A DNA stretch of 64,000 nt, taken from NCBI RefSeq assembly GCF_029837695.1, contig NZ_JAOEEA010000005.1:248001-312000 (forward strand). The letters run 5' to 3'. The notes beneath the pieces are model-generated. The model was given only the letters and a program-made list of their open reading frames with translations, searched no databases and was not told the origin of the DNA. A program made the translations under genes and the position numbers. This DNA comes from Pseudomonas sp. GD04019 (GTDB taxonomy: Bacteria > Pseudomonadota > Gammaproteobacteria > Pseudomonadales > Pseudomonadaceae). Positions 43,244 to 51,921 of this stretch are shown here, in pieces (position 1 is the first letter of the stretch; every line of letters begins with the position of its first letter).

Positions 43244-44044
43244 ATGAACCCAATCGACCGCCAGTCGTTCCAACGCATCATCAGCGCCCATGGCAAGCCC
43301 GAAGGGGCGGCGTACTTCGACGTCGCGGAAGAGCTCGCGCACGAGGTGTTTCCTGAGCGCATCGTTTTCCAGACCAATTACCTGGATTACCGCAGCTACG
43401 AGGTCGACCTCGCCGAGGGCGCCATACGCGTACGCAAGACCCGCCTGGACAACTACCGACGTGGCGACAAGGCCAAGGTCATCGGCGACGCGATGGACGA
43501 GGAGGACTGGGCTGAGCTGGGCGGGCTGTGGCAGCGCCTGAGCCGCGATCTGGACAGCCAGGAGCCTAGGCCGCAGCTCGATATGGGCGACAGCCTGGTC
43601 GAGCTGTTCTACTGCCTGTTCGATGAGCCCTACGCGCAGGAGCTCGCGGATAGCATTCCGGCGCCGTCGGCGCAGTGGGATTGGGCGTGGAGGCAGCTCG
43701 AAGCGGCGCTGCTCGGGGCTAACCAACTGGCCGAGTTCGAATGGAAGGAGTGGACGTCGGACGGGGTCGCCGCCGTCAATGACCTCGCGCCGCTGCGGCA
43801 GTCGTGCATTGCCATCGCGCCGCCCGACGACACAACCATCGCCGCCATCAACCGTACCGCCGACTGGCAGCGGGCGCTGCTGCAGTATTTCAATGGGCAG
43901 CTCGAAGCTCATGATCTGAAGCTGCTGGCCATCGGCACCCATTTCGATGAGCGCCAGAGCTTCGCCTGCCTGCCCATGAATGGTCTGGGGCTGGTCAATG
44001 CGCTGGAAATCATGGGCCGGCTGGGCATCATCCATCGATATTGA
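43244..44044 (+). CDS. Conserved hypothetical protein, 266 aa
   Basis: The ATG at 43244 opens MNPIDRQSFQRIISAHGKPE; the upstream extension is rejected because its composition is unlike the gene. The product is a soluble alpha/beta protein, acidic, without signal peptide or known motif. Codon use is that of the high-GC chromosome. It precedes the zinc-knuckle gene by 28 bp, possibly in one transcript. No function assigned. Confidence 0.7.
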   Translation: MNPIDRQSFQRIISAHGKPEGAAYFDVAEELAHEVFPERIVFQTNYLDYRSYEVDLAEGAIRVRKTRLDNYRRGDKAKVIGDAMDEEDWAELGGLWQRLSRDLDSQEPRPQLDMGDSLVELFYCLFDEPYAQELADSIPAPSAQWDWAWRQLEAALLGANQLAEFEWKEWTSDGVAAVNDLAPLRQSCIAIAPPDDTTIAAINRTADWQRALLQYFNGQLEAHDLKLLAIGTHFDERQSFACLPMNGLGLVNALEIMGRLGIIHRY

Positions 44045-44072
44045 GCGACCCAGGAGGCCACGAGTCGGCAGC

Positions 44073-44258
44073 ATGGGCGCCTGTGAGCGGTGCGGATTCC
44101 TCATCATCGAACACGGCCAGCGCTGTTCGCGCTGCGCCGAGGAGATGGGGTTGGCGGCCACACGGCGGCGATCGCCTGGTCGGCTGGCGAATCGCGGCAT
44201 TCGCTCGGCGGAAGGCCCGCGGTTCTTCCGGCAAAATTCTGTCGACTCTGCGGAGTGA
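44073..44258 (+). CDS. Small zinc-knuckle protein, 61 aa
   Basis: The product opens MGACERCGF and continues with CSRCAEEMG; two CxxC pairs 11 residues apart could bind one zinc ion. The C-terminal half is basic. AGGAGG lies about 15 bases before the ATG, rather far, so the start is moderately supported. Likely a small regulatory or nucleic-acid-binding protein, by inference. Confidence 0.5.
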   Translation: MGACERCGFLIIEHGQRCSRCAEEMGLAATRRRSPGRLANRGIRSAEGPRFFRQNSVDSAE

Positions 44259-44299
44259 CTGTGTAGAATCCCGCGCCCGAAAATGCAGGAGACAACACG

Positions 44300-44620
44300 T
44301 TGGTCATTCATTACTTCGCGTCCCAGGAGAGTGTTGCCTGCGGGCGCACCGGGTCTGGCCTCAATAGCAGCCAGGATGTCGCCCAGGTTTCATGCAAGCT
44401 CTGCCTGCGCTCCGTGGAAAAGATGGCTACGGCGCCCGTACGCAAGGCGCCGAGTCTGGCAGAGCTGAGAGCCGCGGCGAAGGCGGAGAAGGCAGCCGCT
44501 GCCGAGGCGGCGAAGCCTACTCCCAGACTGTCGCCGCGCGCCGAATGGCAGCAGCGTCTGGAACAGCTGCCGGGGCGCAACCGACTGCCGCGCGGCGCAT
44601 CCAGGCAGTCCTTCATCTAG
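44300..44620 (+). CDS. Conserved hypothetical protein, 106 aa
   Basis: The TTG start has AGGAG eight bases upstream. The N-terminus (MVIHYFASQESVACGRTG) and a CKLC pair give up to three Cys that may coordinate metal. An Ala/Glu/Lys-rich helix (about residues 50-75) and a basic tail follow. No known domain. It ends 85 bp before the response regulator. Confidence 0.55.
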   Translation: MVIHYFASQESVACGRTGSGLNSSQDVAQVSCKLCLRSVEKMATAPVRKAPSLAELRAAAKAEKAAAAEAAKPTPRLSPRAEWQQRLEQLPGRNRLPRGASRQSFI

Positions 44621-44705
44621 CCGGCGGTGCCAGTCCGCTGCCGATTGAAGGCGCCGCCTCGCTCAATGGCTAACCTGTATCAGACACACACAGGGAGCCA
44701 AGCCG

Positions 44706-46292
44706 ATGGCACAAGTGCTGGTGGCGGACGAGCAGCCGCTGATCCGCAGGGCGCTACAAGCGCTGCTGGAGCAAGAAGGACATCTGCTGATCGGCGAGTG
44801 CGCTGACGGCGGCGAGGCGCTGCAGCTGGTACGCCGCCTGCAGCCGGACATGCTGGTACTGGAGCTGAGTCTGCAGCGCCTGGGGGGGCTCGAGGTGATC
44901 CGCCGCCTACGCCAGAGCGGCAGCTCGTTGCCGGTACTGGTGTACAGCGCTCAGGACAGCCCACACCACGCCGCGCTCAGCCTGCAGGCCGGCGCCACCG
45001 GCTTCGTCGGCAAGCAGGAGAGTCCCCAGGCGGTGCTCGCCGCCATGCGCGGCCTGCTGCAGGGCCGCAGCCACTTTCCCGCCCAGGCGCTGGGCACCGT
45101 GGCGGCCGGCGAACTGCTGCGCGACGAGGCGGACCAGTTGCGCAGCCTGTCGCCGCGCGAGCTCACCGTGCTGCGCTACCTGGCCAACGGCGCCAGCAAC
45201 AAGCGCATCGCCGACGAGTTGGCGCTCAGCGACCGCACAGTGAGCACCTACAAGGTGCGCCTGTTGCACAAGCTCAATGTCGGCTCGCTGGCCGAGCTGC
45301 TGGAGCTGGCCTGGCGCAACGGCCTGCTCGGCCATCTGCCGCAGGCCACCAGCGAAGCCGCCGGCAGCGATCGCTTTCACCAACTGTTCGACAGCCTGCC
45401 GATGCCCGTCTGCCTGCGCGATCCGGACGGCCGCCTGCAGGCCTGCAATCAGCAGTTCCTCGACTTCTACGGGCTCGAGCGCGAGGCGCTGCTGGGACGG
45501 CGGGTAGCCGAGCTGGTCGAACTGGACGAAGACGAGGTTCGCCGCTACCGGGAGATCTACCGTCAGGCGGTGGAGCGGGGCGAGCCCTACAGCTGCGAGG
45601 TGCTGCTCGCGCACCACGGCCAGCAGCGCAGCCTGCGCCACTGGGGCGTGCCCTGGCGTGACGAGAACGGCGCGTTGGTCGGCATGCTCTGCTCGGCGGT
45701 CGACCTCAGCGAGCAGCAGCGCGAGATCGCCGAGCTTGCCCAGGCCAAGGCGCGTGGCGAAACGCGCCAGCGGCTGCGGGCGCAATTCCTGCAGGCGGCC
45801 GGGCAGGACCTGCTGGCGCAGGTGCGCGAGTTGCGGCGCCTGCTGACCCAGGCGGCGGGGCCGGCGGAGGCGGTGGCGGCGAGCCTGGAGGAGCAGCTGC
45901 AGGTGCTGCTCGATCTGGTGCGCCTGGAGCGTGGCGACCTGGTGCTGGAGCCGCAGCGTGCCGACCTCGCCCAACTGACCGCGGAGCTGGCCACGGCAGT
46001 GCCCTGCGAACTGCCGGCGAGCGCCCTGGCCAGGGTCGATGTACGGCGATACGAACAGATAGTGGTACCGCTGCTCGGGCAATGCGCGGAGGCGGCGCGC
46101 CTGCAGGCCCGCATGACAATCCTCGGCCATGGCGAGGCGGACTGGCACCTGCGACTGCAGCCCTGCGCCCAGCCCGTCGGCTACTCGGCGCCGCTGCTGC
46201 TGGCCGCGCGCCTGGCCACGCTGATGGGCGGCGAACTGAGCTGGAGCGGCGACGCGGCGCTGCTACGCCTGCGCCTGTTGCAGGCCTTGTAG
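44706..46292 (+). CDS. Response regulator-LuxR-PAS hybrid with Glu at the phosphoacceptor site, 528 aa
   Basis: The domains in order are receiver (about 1-120), LuxR helix-turn-helix (LSPRELTVLRYLANG and following, about 147-205), PAS (about 222-340) and a C-terminal kinase-like region (about 345-528). The receiver's phosphoacceptor Asp is replaced by Glu53 (VLEL where LLDI is usual), while Asp8/Glu9 and the conserved Lys remain. The kinase-like region lacks the H-box His and the usual N and G boxes. So phosphorelay is unlikely; Glu53 may mimic the active state. The gene lies 113 bp upstream of the two-partner secretion operon and is a candidate regulator of it. Confidence 0.8.
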   Translation: MAQVLVADEQPLIRRALQALLEQEGHLLIGECADGGEALQLVRRLQPDMLVLELSLQRLGGLEVIRRLRQSGSSLPVLVYSAQDSPHHAALSLQAGATGFVGKQESPQAVLAAMRGLLQGRSHFPAQALGTVAAGELLRDEADQLRSLSPRELTVLRYLANGASNKRIADELALSDRTVSTYKVRLLHKLNVGSLAELLELAWRNGLLGHLPQATSEAAGSDRFHQLFDSLPMPVCLRDPDGRLQACNQQFLDFYGLEREALLGRRVAELVELDEDEVRRYREIYRQAVERGEPYSCEVLLAHHGQQRSLRHWGVPWRDENGALVGMLCSAVDLSEQQREIAELAQAKARGETRQRLRAQFLQAAGQDLLAQVRELRRLLTQAAGPAEAVAASLEEQLQVLLDLVRLERGDLVLEPQRADLAQLTAELATAVPCELPASALARVDVRRYEQIVVPLLGQCAEAARLQARMTILGHGEADWHLRLQPCAQPVGYSAPLLLAARLATLMGGELSWSGDAALLRLRLLQAL

Positions 46293-46405
46293 TGACATTC
46301 CTACAGGACTCTCGTGATCCCCTGATAGGGCCGTGAGCGGCCTCGGCCGAGCATTGACTCCGAAAGCGGCGCTAATCCGCCGAACCTTCTGGAGGAGTCA
46401 CGCAA

Positions 46406-49400
46406 ATGAAAGCTCGTCAGCATCACGGAAGCCTGCCCAGCCTGCTGCACAAACCCTCGCGCCTGCTGGCCCTGAGTATCGCCCTGGCCTATGCCGGCGG
46501 CCATGTCGCGCCAATCTGGGCGGATGCGCTGCCGCAAGGCGGCCAGGTGATCTCCGGGCAGGCCACCATCAGCCAGCAGGGCAATGGCCTGCAGGTGGAC
46601 ACCAAGACCGCTCGCACCGCCATCAACTGGCAGAAATTTTCCATCGGCCCTGACCACAAGGTGCACTTCCAGCAGCCCGACGGCAACTCGGTGACCCTCA
46701 ACCGGGTGATCGGCGGCGACCCGTCGAAGATCTACGGCATGCTCTCGTCCAACGGCAAGCTGATCCTGCTCAACCCCAACGGCATATGGTTCGGCCCCGA
46801 ATCGCGCATCTCCAGCCGCGCGCTGGTGGCCGCCGCCGGGCGCATCAGCGACGAGCAGATGGCCGCCTTCGAGAAGAGCGGCAAGCTCGACGTGCAGCTG
46901 GAAAGCCTGGTGCGCAACGAAGGTCGCATCGAAGTGCCGGACCACGGCAGCGTGGTGCTGCTCGGCGCCCAGGTGGAGAACGCCGGGGTGATTCAGGCCC
47001 GTCAAGGCGAAGTGACCCTGGCCACCGGCCCGCGCGCCACCCTCGATTTCCATGGTGACGGCCTGCTCAGCCTGGCGTTGCTCGATGGCGCCGACAGTCA
47101 GGTGGGCGAGGGCGTCAGCGGTGGCGTGAGCAACAGCGGCACCATCGACGTCGGCTCCGGCGTGGTGGCGATGAGCGCGGCCCGCGCCGCCAAGCACCTG
47201 GATTCGGTGATCAGCGTCGGCGGTGCGGTGATCGCCGATTCGGTGAGCAGCCAGGGCGGGCGCATCGTGCTGGGCAGCTCGGCACGTACCGAAGTGAGTG
47301 GCAGCCTCTCGGCCAAGGGCACGGACGGCGGCAGCATCAAGGTCCTCGGTGACCAGGTGCAGATCGCCGGCAGTGCCCGGCTCGACGCCTCCGGCAGCGC
47401 CGGCAAGGGCGGTGAGGTTCTGGTGGGCGGTGGCTTCCAGGGCCAGGGCGAGGCCAGCGCCAAGTCCGCTTCGGTCGACAAGGGCGCCCAGCTGCGCGCC
47501 GATGGCAAGAAGCATGGCGGCCTGATCGTGACCTGGTCAGACGGCACCACCACCTTCGCCGGCCAGGCCAGCGCCAAGGGCGGCGAGCGGGGCGGGGTGG
47601 TGGAGACTTCCGGCAAGCACCTGAAGGTGACTGCCGACGCCAAGGTCGACGCCGCCGGTGGCAAGCACAGCGGCACCTGGCTGCTCGATCCGGAGACGGT
47701 GAACATCGTCGACAACGCCAGCGGTGACGACGTCAGCGCGGCCAGCCTGGTCAACAGCCTGAAGAGCACCAACGTGGTGGTCAACGCCAGCCAGCGCATC
47801 AACGTCAACGCGCCGATCATCGCCAGCCAGATCGGCACGGTGATGGTCGACGGCCAGCCCACCGGCGCCACCCTGGCGCTGATCGCCAACGGGAACCCCG
47901 GCCAGGTCAGCAGCTACGACGGCAGCGACAAGCACAACGACAGCGGCTCGGTGCACGTCAACGCGCCGATCCTGCTCAAGGACGGCAACCTGTTCATCGC
48001 CGCTACCGGCGACGTGCGCCTGATCGACAACGCCGGCAGCGGCGACAAGGGCGACGCGGCCTGGAACAAGCGGGCGATCATCGACGTTGGCAGTGGCATC
48101 GTCTGGATCAAGACCAGCAACACCGCCAGCGTGACCCAGGATGCCAACACCGCGCTGATCGGCAGCCAGGTGGCTGTGCAGGGGGCCAGCGTCAAACTGA
48201 ACAGCGCGCTGAACCATGCCGGCACCCTGGCCGGTCGTGCCAGCAACGGTGTGTTCCAGTTCAACCAGACCAACGCCAGCGGTGCCACCACGACCGGCAC
48301 GGTCAAGGCGCCGTTCTCCGGCGAGAGCCTGAGCGGCGTCAGCGCCGAGCAGATCAAGTACCTCGGCTTCCAGGAGGTGGCCTCCGACAACGCCCACAAC
48401 GGCCTCACCAACCCCTACCAGAGCGTGACCCTGTCGGCCGGCGGCCAGCAGTTCGACTACCTGGTGTTCGAGGCCGGCGGCTTCGTCGACGGCAAGGGCC
48501 AGGCCATCGACCCCGCTGTGCTGTTCAATTACCTGGACAGCTCCGACTACCTGCTGCATGGGCTGAGCTTCACCGATGCCGCTGGCGTTACCTGGGCGTT
48601 CAGCCCGGACAGCAAGTCCGCCGGCATGACCTCGGTAACCCGCAACGGCCAGGCCTATGGCTCGCTGCCGGTAGGCTTCAGCCTCGGCGCCGACAAGGGC
48701 ACGGTGGTGGCAGTCGACCTCGACGTTCGTCCCTACGGCGGCCTGTCGTTCAATAACGCCGGCTGGGGCGTGGCCGGCTACAACATTCCCGGCCCGACCA
48801 ATGCGGCGGAGATCCAGCACAACAGCCAGGACGGCACCTCGGAACGCCTGACTGTCGGCCTGGGCGGCAAGGCCGAAACTGTGCAGGCCCAGCTCGGCTG
48901 GCTGCTCAATGACCAATCCTGGGCGCAGCCCAAGGACGGCAGGAACCCGTCCCACCCGCTGCTGGAGCAGGCGCGGGTGCATTTCCTCGCCACCCAGGCG
49001 GCCGGTGCCGACGCCGTGCAATTGAATGCGCAGAAGGCCAAGGTCGATCTGCAGGTGCAGGACGCCAGCCGCGTCTACGGCGACGCCAACCCGCAGCTGC
49101 AGGCGCAGCAGAAGGAGAATGCCGCGGCCAGCCAGGTGCGTGAGATGGACCGCTTCGTCGACCGCCAGCTGGGCCGTGACGGCATCGCCCAGGGCGAACC
49201 CGCCACCGATGCCACGGCCCGCTCCAACGTCGGCCAATACGCGATCACCGGCAGCCTGGCGGGCGACGACTTCGCCAACCGGCGCTACGAGATCGGCGTG
49301 ACCAAGGGCACCCTGACCATCACCCCGGCACCGCTGGATGTCATCGCCCATGACAAGGCGAAAAAGGTCGGCGAGCAGGACCCGGCGCTGACCCATGAAG

Positions 49401-49960
49401 CCCAGGGCTGGAAGTTCGCCGACGACGAGCGCGACTTCACCCTGGAGCGCGCACCGGGCGAGGCGCCGGGACAGTACCGCATCTTCGAGAAGGACGGCAC
49501 CCGCCTGGTCAGCGCCAACTACGAGGTGACCTTCCACGACGGCAAGCTGAGCATCAGCGGCCCGGTCAACCCGGATCCGGGGCCCGATCCGAAGCCAGGT
49601 CCCGATCCGAAACCGGACCCCGGCCCGCAGCCGACGCCGGCTCCGCAGCCCGGAGCCAATCGGCAGGCCGACTCGGCCTCCGTGGCCCAAGGTACGAGCA
49701 GCGAGCGCTGCACCGCGCTGGAGTCGCCCTCGGCAGTATCGGCCAACTACTCGGTGACCCCCGCGGTGGTGCGCACCTACCAGGTGCAGCTGGTGTGCAA
49801 GCCGCGCTCCTACGGCTCGCCCGCGGAGCAACTGCCGGACGCCAACGACATTCTTACCTACGCTAATGGCTTGCTGAAGGATGGGCAGTTCCTGCTTCCG
49901 GACTGGAACAGGACCGTCATTCCTCGTGAGCTGCAACTGGACGCGCCGCAAGGCAAGTGA
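46406..49960 (+). CDS. Two-partner secretion exoprotein TpsA, haemagglutinin-like, 1184 aa
   Basis: An extended signal peptide (about 1-40, ending near IWADA) is followed by the TPS secretion domain (about 42-190) with SKIYGMLSSNGKLILLNPNG and IWFG. Then comes a beta-helix-type repetitive region rich in Gly, Ser and Asp (to about 850). Two MBG-like modules (about 875-1045: DASRVYGDANPQLQ, TITPAPLDVIAHDKAKKVGE) precede a Pro/Asp repeat linker (about 1052-1088) and a C-terminal segment with two Cys. It would be secreted across the outer membrane by the TpsB encoded next. GGAGGAG precedes the ATG. Likely adhesin; no toxin domain is evident. Confidence 0.9.
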   Translation: MKARQHHGSLPSLLHKPSRLLALSIALAYAGGHVAPIWADALPQGGQVISGQATISQQGNGLQVDTKTARTAINWQKFSIGPDHKVHFQQPDGNSVTLNRVIGGDPSKIYGMLSSNGKLILLNPNGIWFGPESRISSRALVAAAGRISDEQMAAFEKSGKLDVQLESLVRNEGRIEVPDHGSVVLLGAQVENAGVIQARQGEVTLATGPRATLDFHGDGLLSLALLDGADSQVGEGVSGGVSNSGTIDVGSGVVAMSAARAAKHLDSVISVGGAVIADSVSSQGGRIVLGSSARTEVSGSLSAKGTDGGSIKVLGDQVQIAGSARLDASGSAGKGGEVLVGGGFQGQGEASAKSASVDKGAQLRADGKKHGGLIVTWSDGTTTFAGQASAKGGERGGVVETSGKHLKVTADAKVDAAGGKHSGTWLLDPETVNIVDNASGDDVSAASLVNSLKSTNVVVNASQRINVNAPIIASQIGTVMVDGQPTGATLALIANGNPGQVSSYDGSDKHNDSGSVHVNAPILLKDGNLFIAATGDVRLIDNAGSGDKGDAAWNKRAIIDVGSGIVWIKTSNTASVTQDANTALIGSQVAVQGASVKLNSALNHAGTLAGRASNGVFQFNQTNASGATTTGTVKAPFSGESLSGVSAEQIKYLGFQEVASDNAHNGLTNPYQSVTLSAGGQQFDYLVFEAGGFVDGKGQAIDPAVLFNYLDSSDYLLHGLSFTDAAGVTWAFSPDSKSAGMTSVTRNGQAYGSLPVGFSLGADKGTVVAVDLDVRPYGGLSFNNAGWGVAGYNIPGPTNAAEIQHNSQDGTSERLTVGLGGKAETVQAQLGWLLNDQSWAQPKDGRNPSHPLLEQARVHFLATQAAGADAVQLNAQKAKVDLQVQDASRVYGDANPQLQAQQKENAAASQVREMDRFVDRQLGRDGIAQGEPATDATARSNVGQYAITGSLAGDDFANRRYEIGVTKGTLTITPAPLDVIAHDKAKKVGEQDPALTHEAQGWKFADDERDFTLERAPGEAPGQYRIFEKDGTRLVSANYEVTFHDGKLSISGPVNPDPGPDPKPGPDPKPDPGPQPTPAPQPGANRQADSASVAQGTSSERCTALESPSAVSANYSVTPAVVRTYQVQLVCKPRSYGSPAEQLPDANDILTYANGLLKDGQFLLPDWNRTVIPRELQLDAPQGK

Positions 49961-49967
49961 GGCTGAC

Positions 49968-51728
49968 ATGAACACGCAAGCAATCGGCCTGCTGAACAAG
50001 CTGACCCTCTCCATCGCCTCCCTGTCGCTGGCGCTGGCCGCGACACTGACCGCAGCGGCACCGCTGTCCAGCATCGACCCCGGCCGGGTGCGGGTGCCGG
50101 ACGAGGAGGGCCTGCGCAACGACACCAACCAGATGCCCGGCAGCCTGCAGCTGCCGGCCAGCGAGATAGTGGCGGAACCGCCGCCGCTGATCGTCACGCC
50201 CAAGGCGCCCAGTCTGCCGGCCAGCGACACGCCCTTCGCCGTGCGCAAGGTGCGCCTGGAAGGGGTGAAGAGCTATCCGGAGAACACCTTCACGCCACTG
50301 CTGCAGTCCCTCGAAGGGCGCCAGGTCACCCTGGCCGAGGTGCAGGCCGTCACCGAGCGCATCACCCAGCGCTACCGCCACGACGGCTACCTGCTGGTAC
50401 GCAGCTATGTGCCGGCCCAGGAGCTGAACGATGGCGAGCTGGTGCTGCGGGTGGTGGAGGGCAAGGTCAACAAGGTCACGGTCAGCGGCGCCAGCAACAG
50501 GACCCTGGAAGGCTACGCCGAGAACATCCGCGAGGAGGCGCCGCTGCGGGGCTCGACCCTGGAGCGCAACCTGCTGCTGATGAACGACCTGTCCGGCAAC
50601 GAGACCCGTGGCGTGCTGTCCGCCTCCGAAGGCACCGAGGGCAGCGACCTCAACCTGGAGAACAAGCAGCGGCGCTGGGAGGGCTTCTTCGGCTTCGACA
50701 ACCGCGACAGCCGCTACTACGGGCCCTGGCAGGTCTACGGCGGGGTCGGCCTGAACGACCCGTTCGGCATCGGCGACCACCTGGCTTTGCGCCTGGGGCG
50801 CTCGGTCGAGGGCGACAAGCTGGCCTTCTACGAGGGCCAGTACGAGATGCCGGTCGGCCGCGACGGCACCGTGCTCAGCCTGCTGGCGCAGCACAATGAT
50901 GGCAACGCCGATACCCTGGACTTTCTCAACGCCAACAGCAGCGGCGACACCCTGGCCGCGCGCATCACCCACCCGTGGATTCGGTCGCGCAACGAGACCT
51001 TCAAGACGTCGCTGGCCTTCACCTGGTTCAACGGTGAGTCCGAGTACCTGGACGACCCCGACCTGCCGCCGTCCAGCGAGGACCACATCCGCGCCCTGCG
51101 CCTGGGTGCCAGCTGGGACTTCAGCGACAAACACGGTGGGCGCAACCTGCTCAAGGGCGAGCTGAGCCAGGGGCTGGACGTGCTCGGCGCCAGCTCGGAG
51201 AAGCGTCTGAACACCTCGCGCCTGGAAGGGCAGACCGACTTCACCAAGCTGCAGGTGGATGCCCAGCGCATCCAGGACCTCGACTGGCTGAGCGAGAACC
51301 TCAAGCTGTACCTGGCCGTGACCGGGCAGACTTCGTTCGGCGACCCGCTGCTCTCGCCGGAGCAGTTCGGCGTCGGTGGCAGCGAGTTCGGCCGTGGCTA
51401 CGACCCGTCGGAGATCGCCGGCGACTCCGGCCTGGCCGGCAAGGTGGAGCTGCAGTACAACACCGTGCACAGCATCAAGGACCATGCGGTGCCGACCCAG
51501 TACTACGGCTACTGGGACGTGGGCAGGGTATGGAACGAGCAGCCCCGGGCCCTGGCGTCGGAGAGCCTGGCCTCGGCCGGCTTCGGCGCCCACCTGCAGG
51601 TGGCCAAGGACATGTTCGTCTCGCCGGAAGTGGCCTTCCCGCTGACCCGCACCGTGCAGGCCGAGGAGCTGGACGACAAGAATGGCAAGGAGCCGCGCTT
51701 CTACCTCAACTTCCTCAAGCTGTTCTGA
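49968..51728 (+). CDS. Two-partner secretion transporter TpsB (ShlB/FhaC family), 586 aa
   Basis: Outer-membrane pore for the adjacent TpsA. A signal peptide (about 1-32) leads to a Pro-rich linker, a POTRA domain (FAVRKVRLEGVKSYPENTF, from about 89) and a second POTRA-like unit (about 165-230), then a 16-strand-type beta-barrel (about 235-586). The conserved L6 loop motif appears as FGRGYDP (about 474-480). It ends in Phe, as usual for outer-membrane barrels. The ATG at 49968 lies 7 bp after the tpsA stop, so the pair is an operon. Confidence 0.9.
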   Translation: MNTQAIGLLNKLTLSIASLSLALAATLTAAAPLSSIDPGRVRVPDEEGLRNDTNQMPGSLQLPASEIVAEPPPLIVTPKAPSLPASDTPFAVRKVRLEGVKSYPENTFTPLLQSLEGRQVTLAEVQAVTERITQRYRHDGYLLVRSYVPAQELNDGELVLRVVEGKVNKVTVSGASNRTLEGYAENIREEAPLRGSTLERNLLLMNDLSGNETRGVLSASEGTEGSDLNLENKQRRWEGFFGFDNRDSRYYGPWQVYGGVGLNDPFGIGDHLALRLGRSVEGDKLAFYEGQYEMPVGRDGTVLSLLAQHNDGNADTLDFLNANSSGDTLAARITHPWIRSRNETFKTSLAFTWFNGESEYLDDPDLPPSSEDHIRALRLGASWDFSDKHGGRNLLKGELSQGLDVLGASSEKRLNTSRLEGQTDFTKLQVDAQRIQDLDWLSENLKLYLAVTGQTSFGDPLLSPEQFGVGGSEFGRGYDPSEIAGDSGLAGKVELQYNTVHSIKDHAVPTQYYGYWDVGRVWNEQPRALASESLASAGFGAHLQVAKDMFVSPEVAFPLTRTVQAEELDDKNGKEPRFYLNFLKLF

Positions 51729-51797
51729 CGCGATGGCGCCGCCTGCGGAAGGCGGCGCCGACGAGCCTCCAGCAGCCAGCTGAATCACTCCGATCGC

Positions 51798-51825
51798 CCA
51801 TACCACCCGACACGGGGGGTATGGG
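51798..51825. promoter_or_regulatory. C-tract/G-tract inverted motif before the FadL-type gene (copy 1)
   Basis: CCATACC at 51798 and GGTATGG at 51818 flank CCC-N5-GGGGGG. It lies about 97 bp before the FadL-type start codon. Two related motifs precede the acyl-CoA ligase and the thiolase-like gene. This copy is the least similar of the three. Inferred operator for the LuxR-type activator. Confidence 0.5.
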
Positions 51826-51921
51826 GTTCGCTGGGCAATCGTAGGATGCGGCTCGGCCAGCTGCGGATGAACGCGGTTGGCATCTTGCGACTTGGGATAT
51901 CTCCCTGTCAGGGATAGCGTC

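Noticed and set aside
47537..50248. A 903-codon open frame antisense to the exoprotein gene
   Set aside because: It is a GC-rich shadow: residues are low-complexity (Ala, Val, Gly, His, Arg), no domain is visible, and the opposite strand has a convincing gene.
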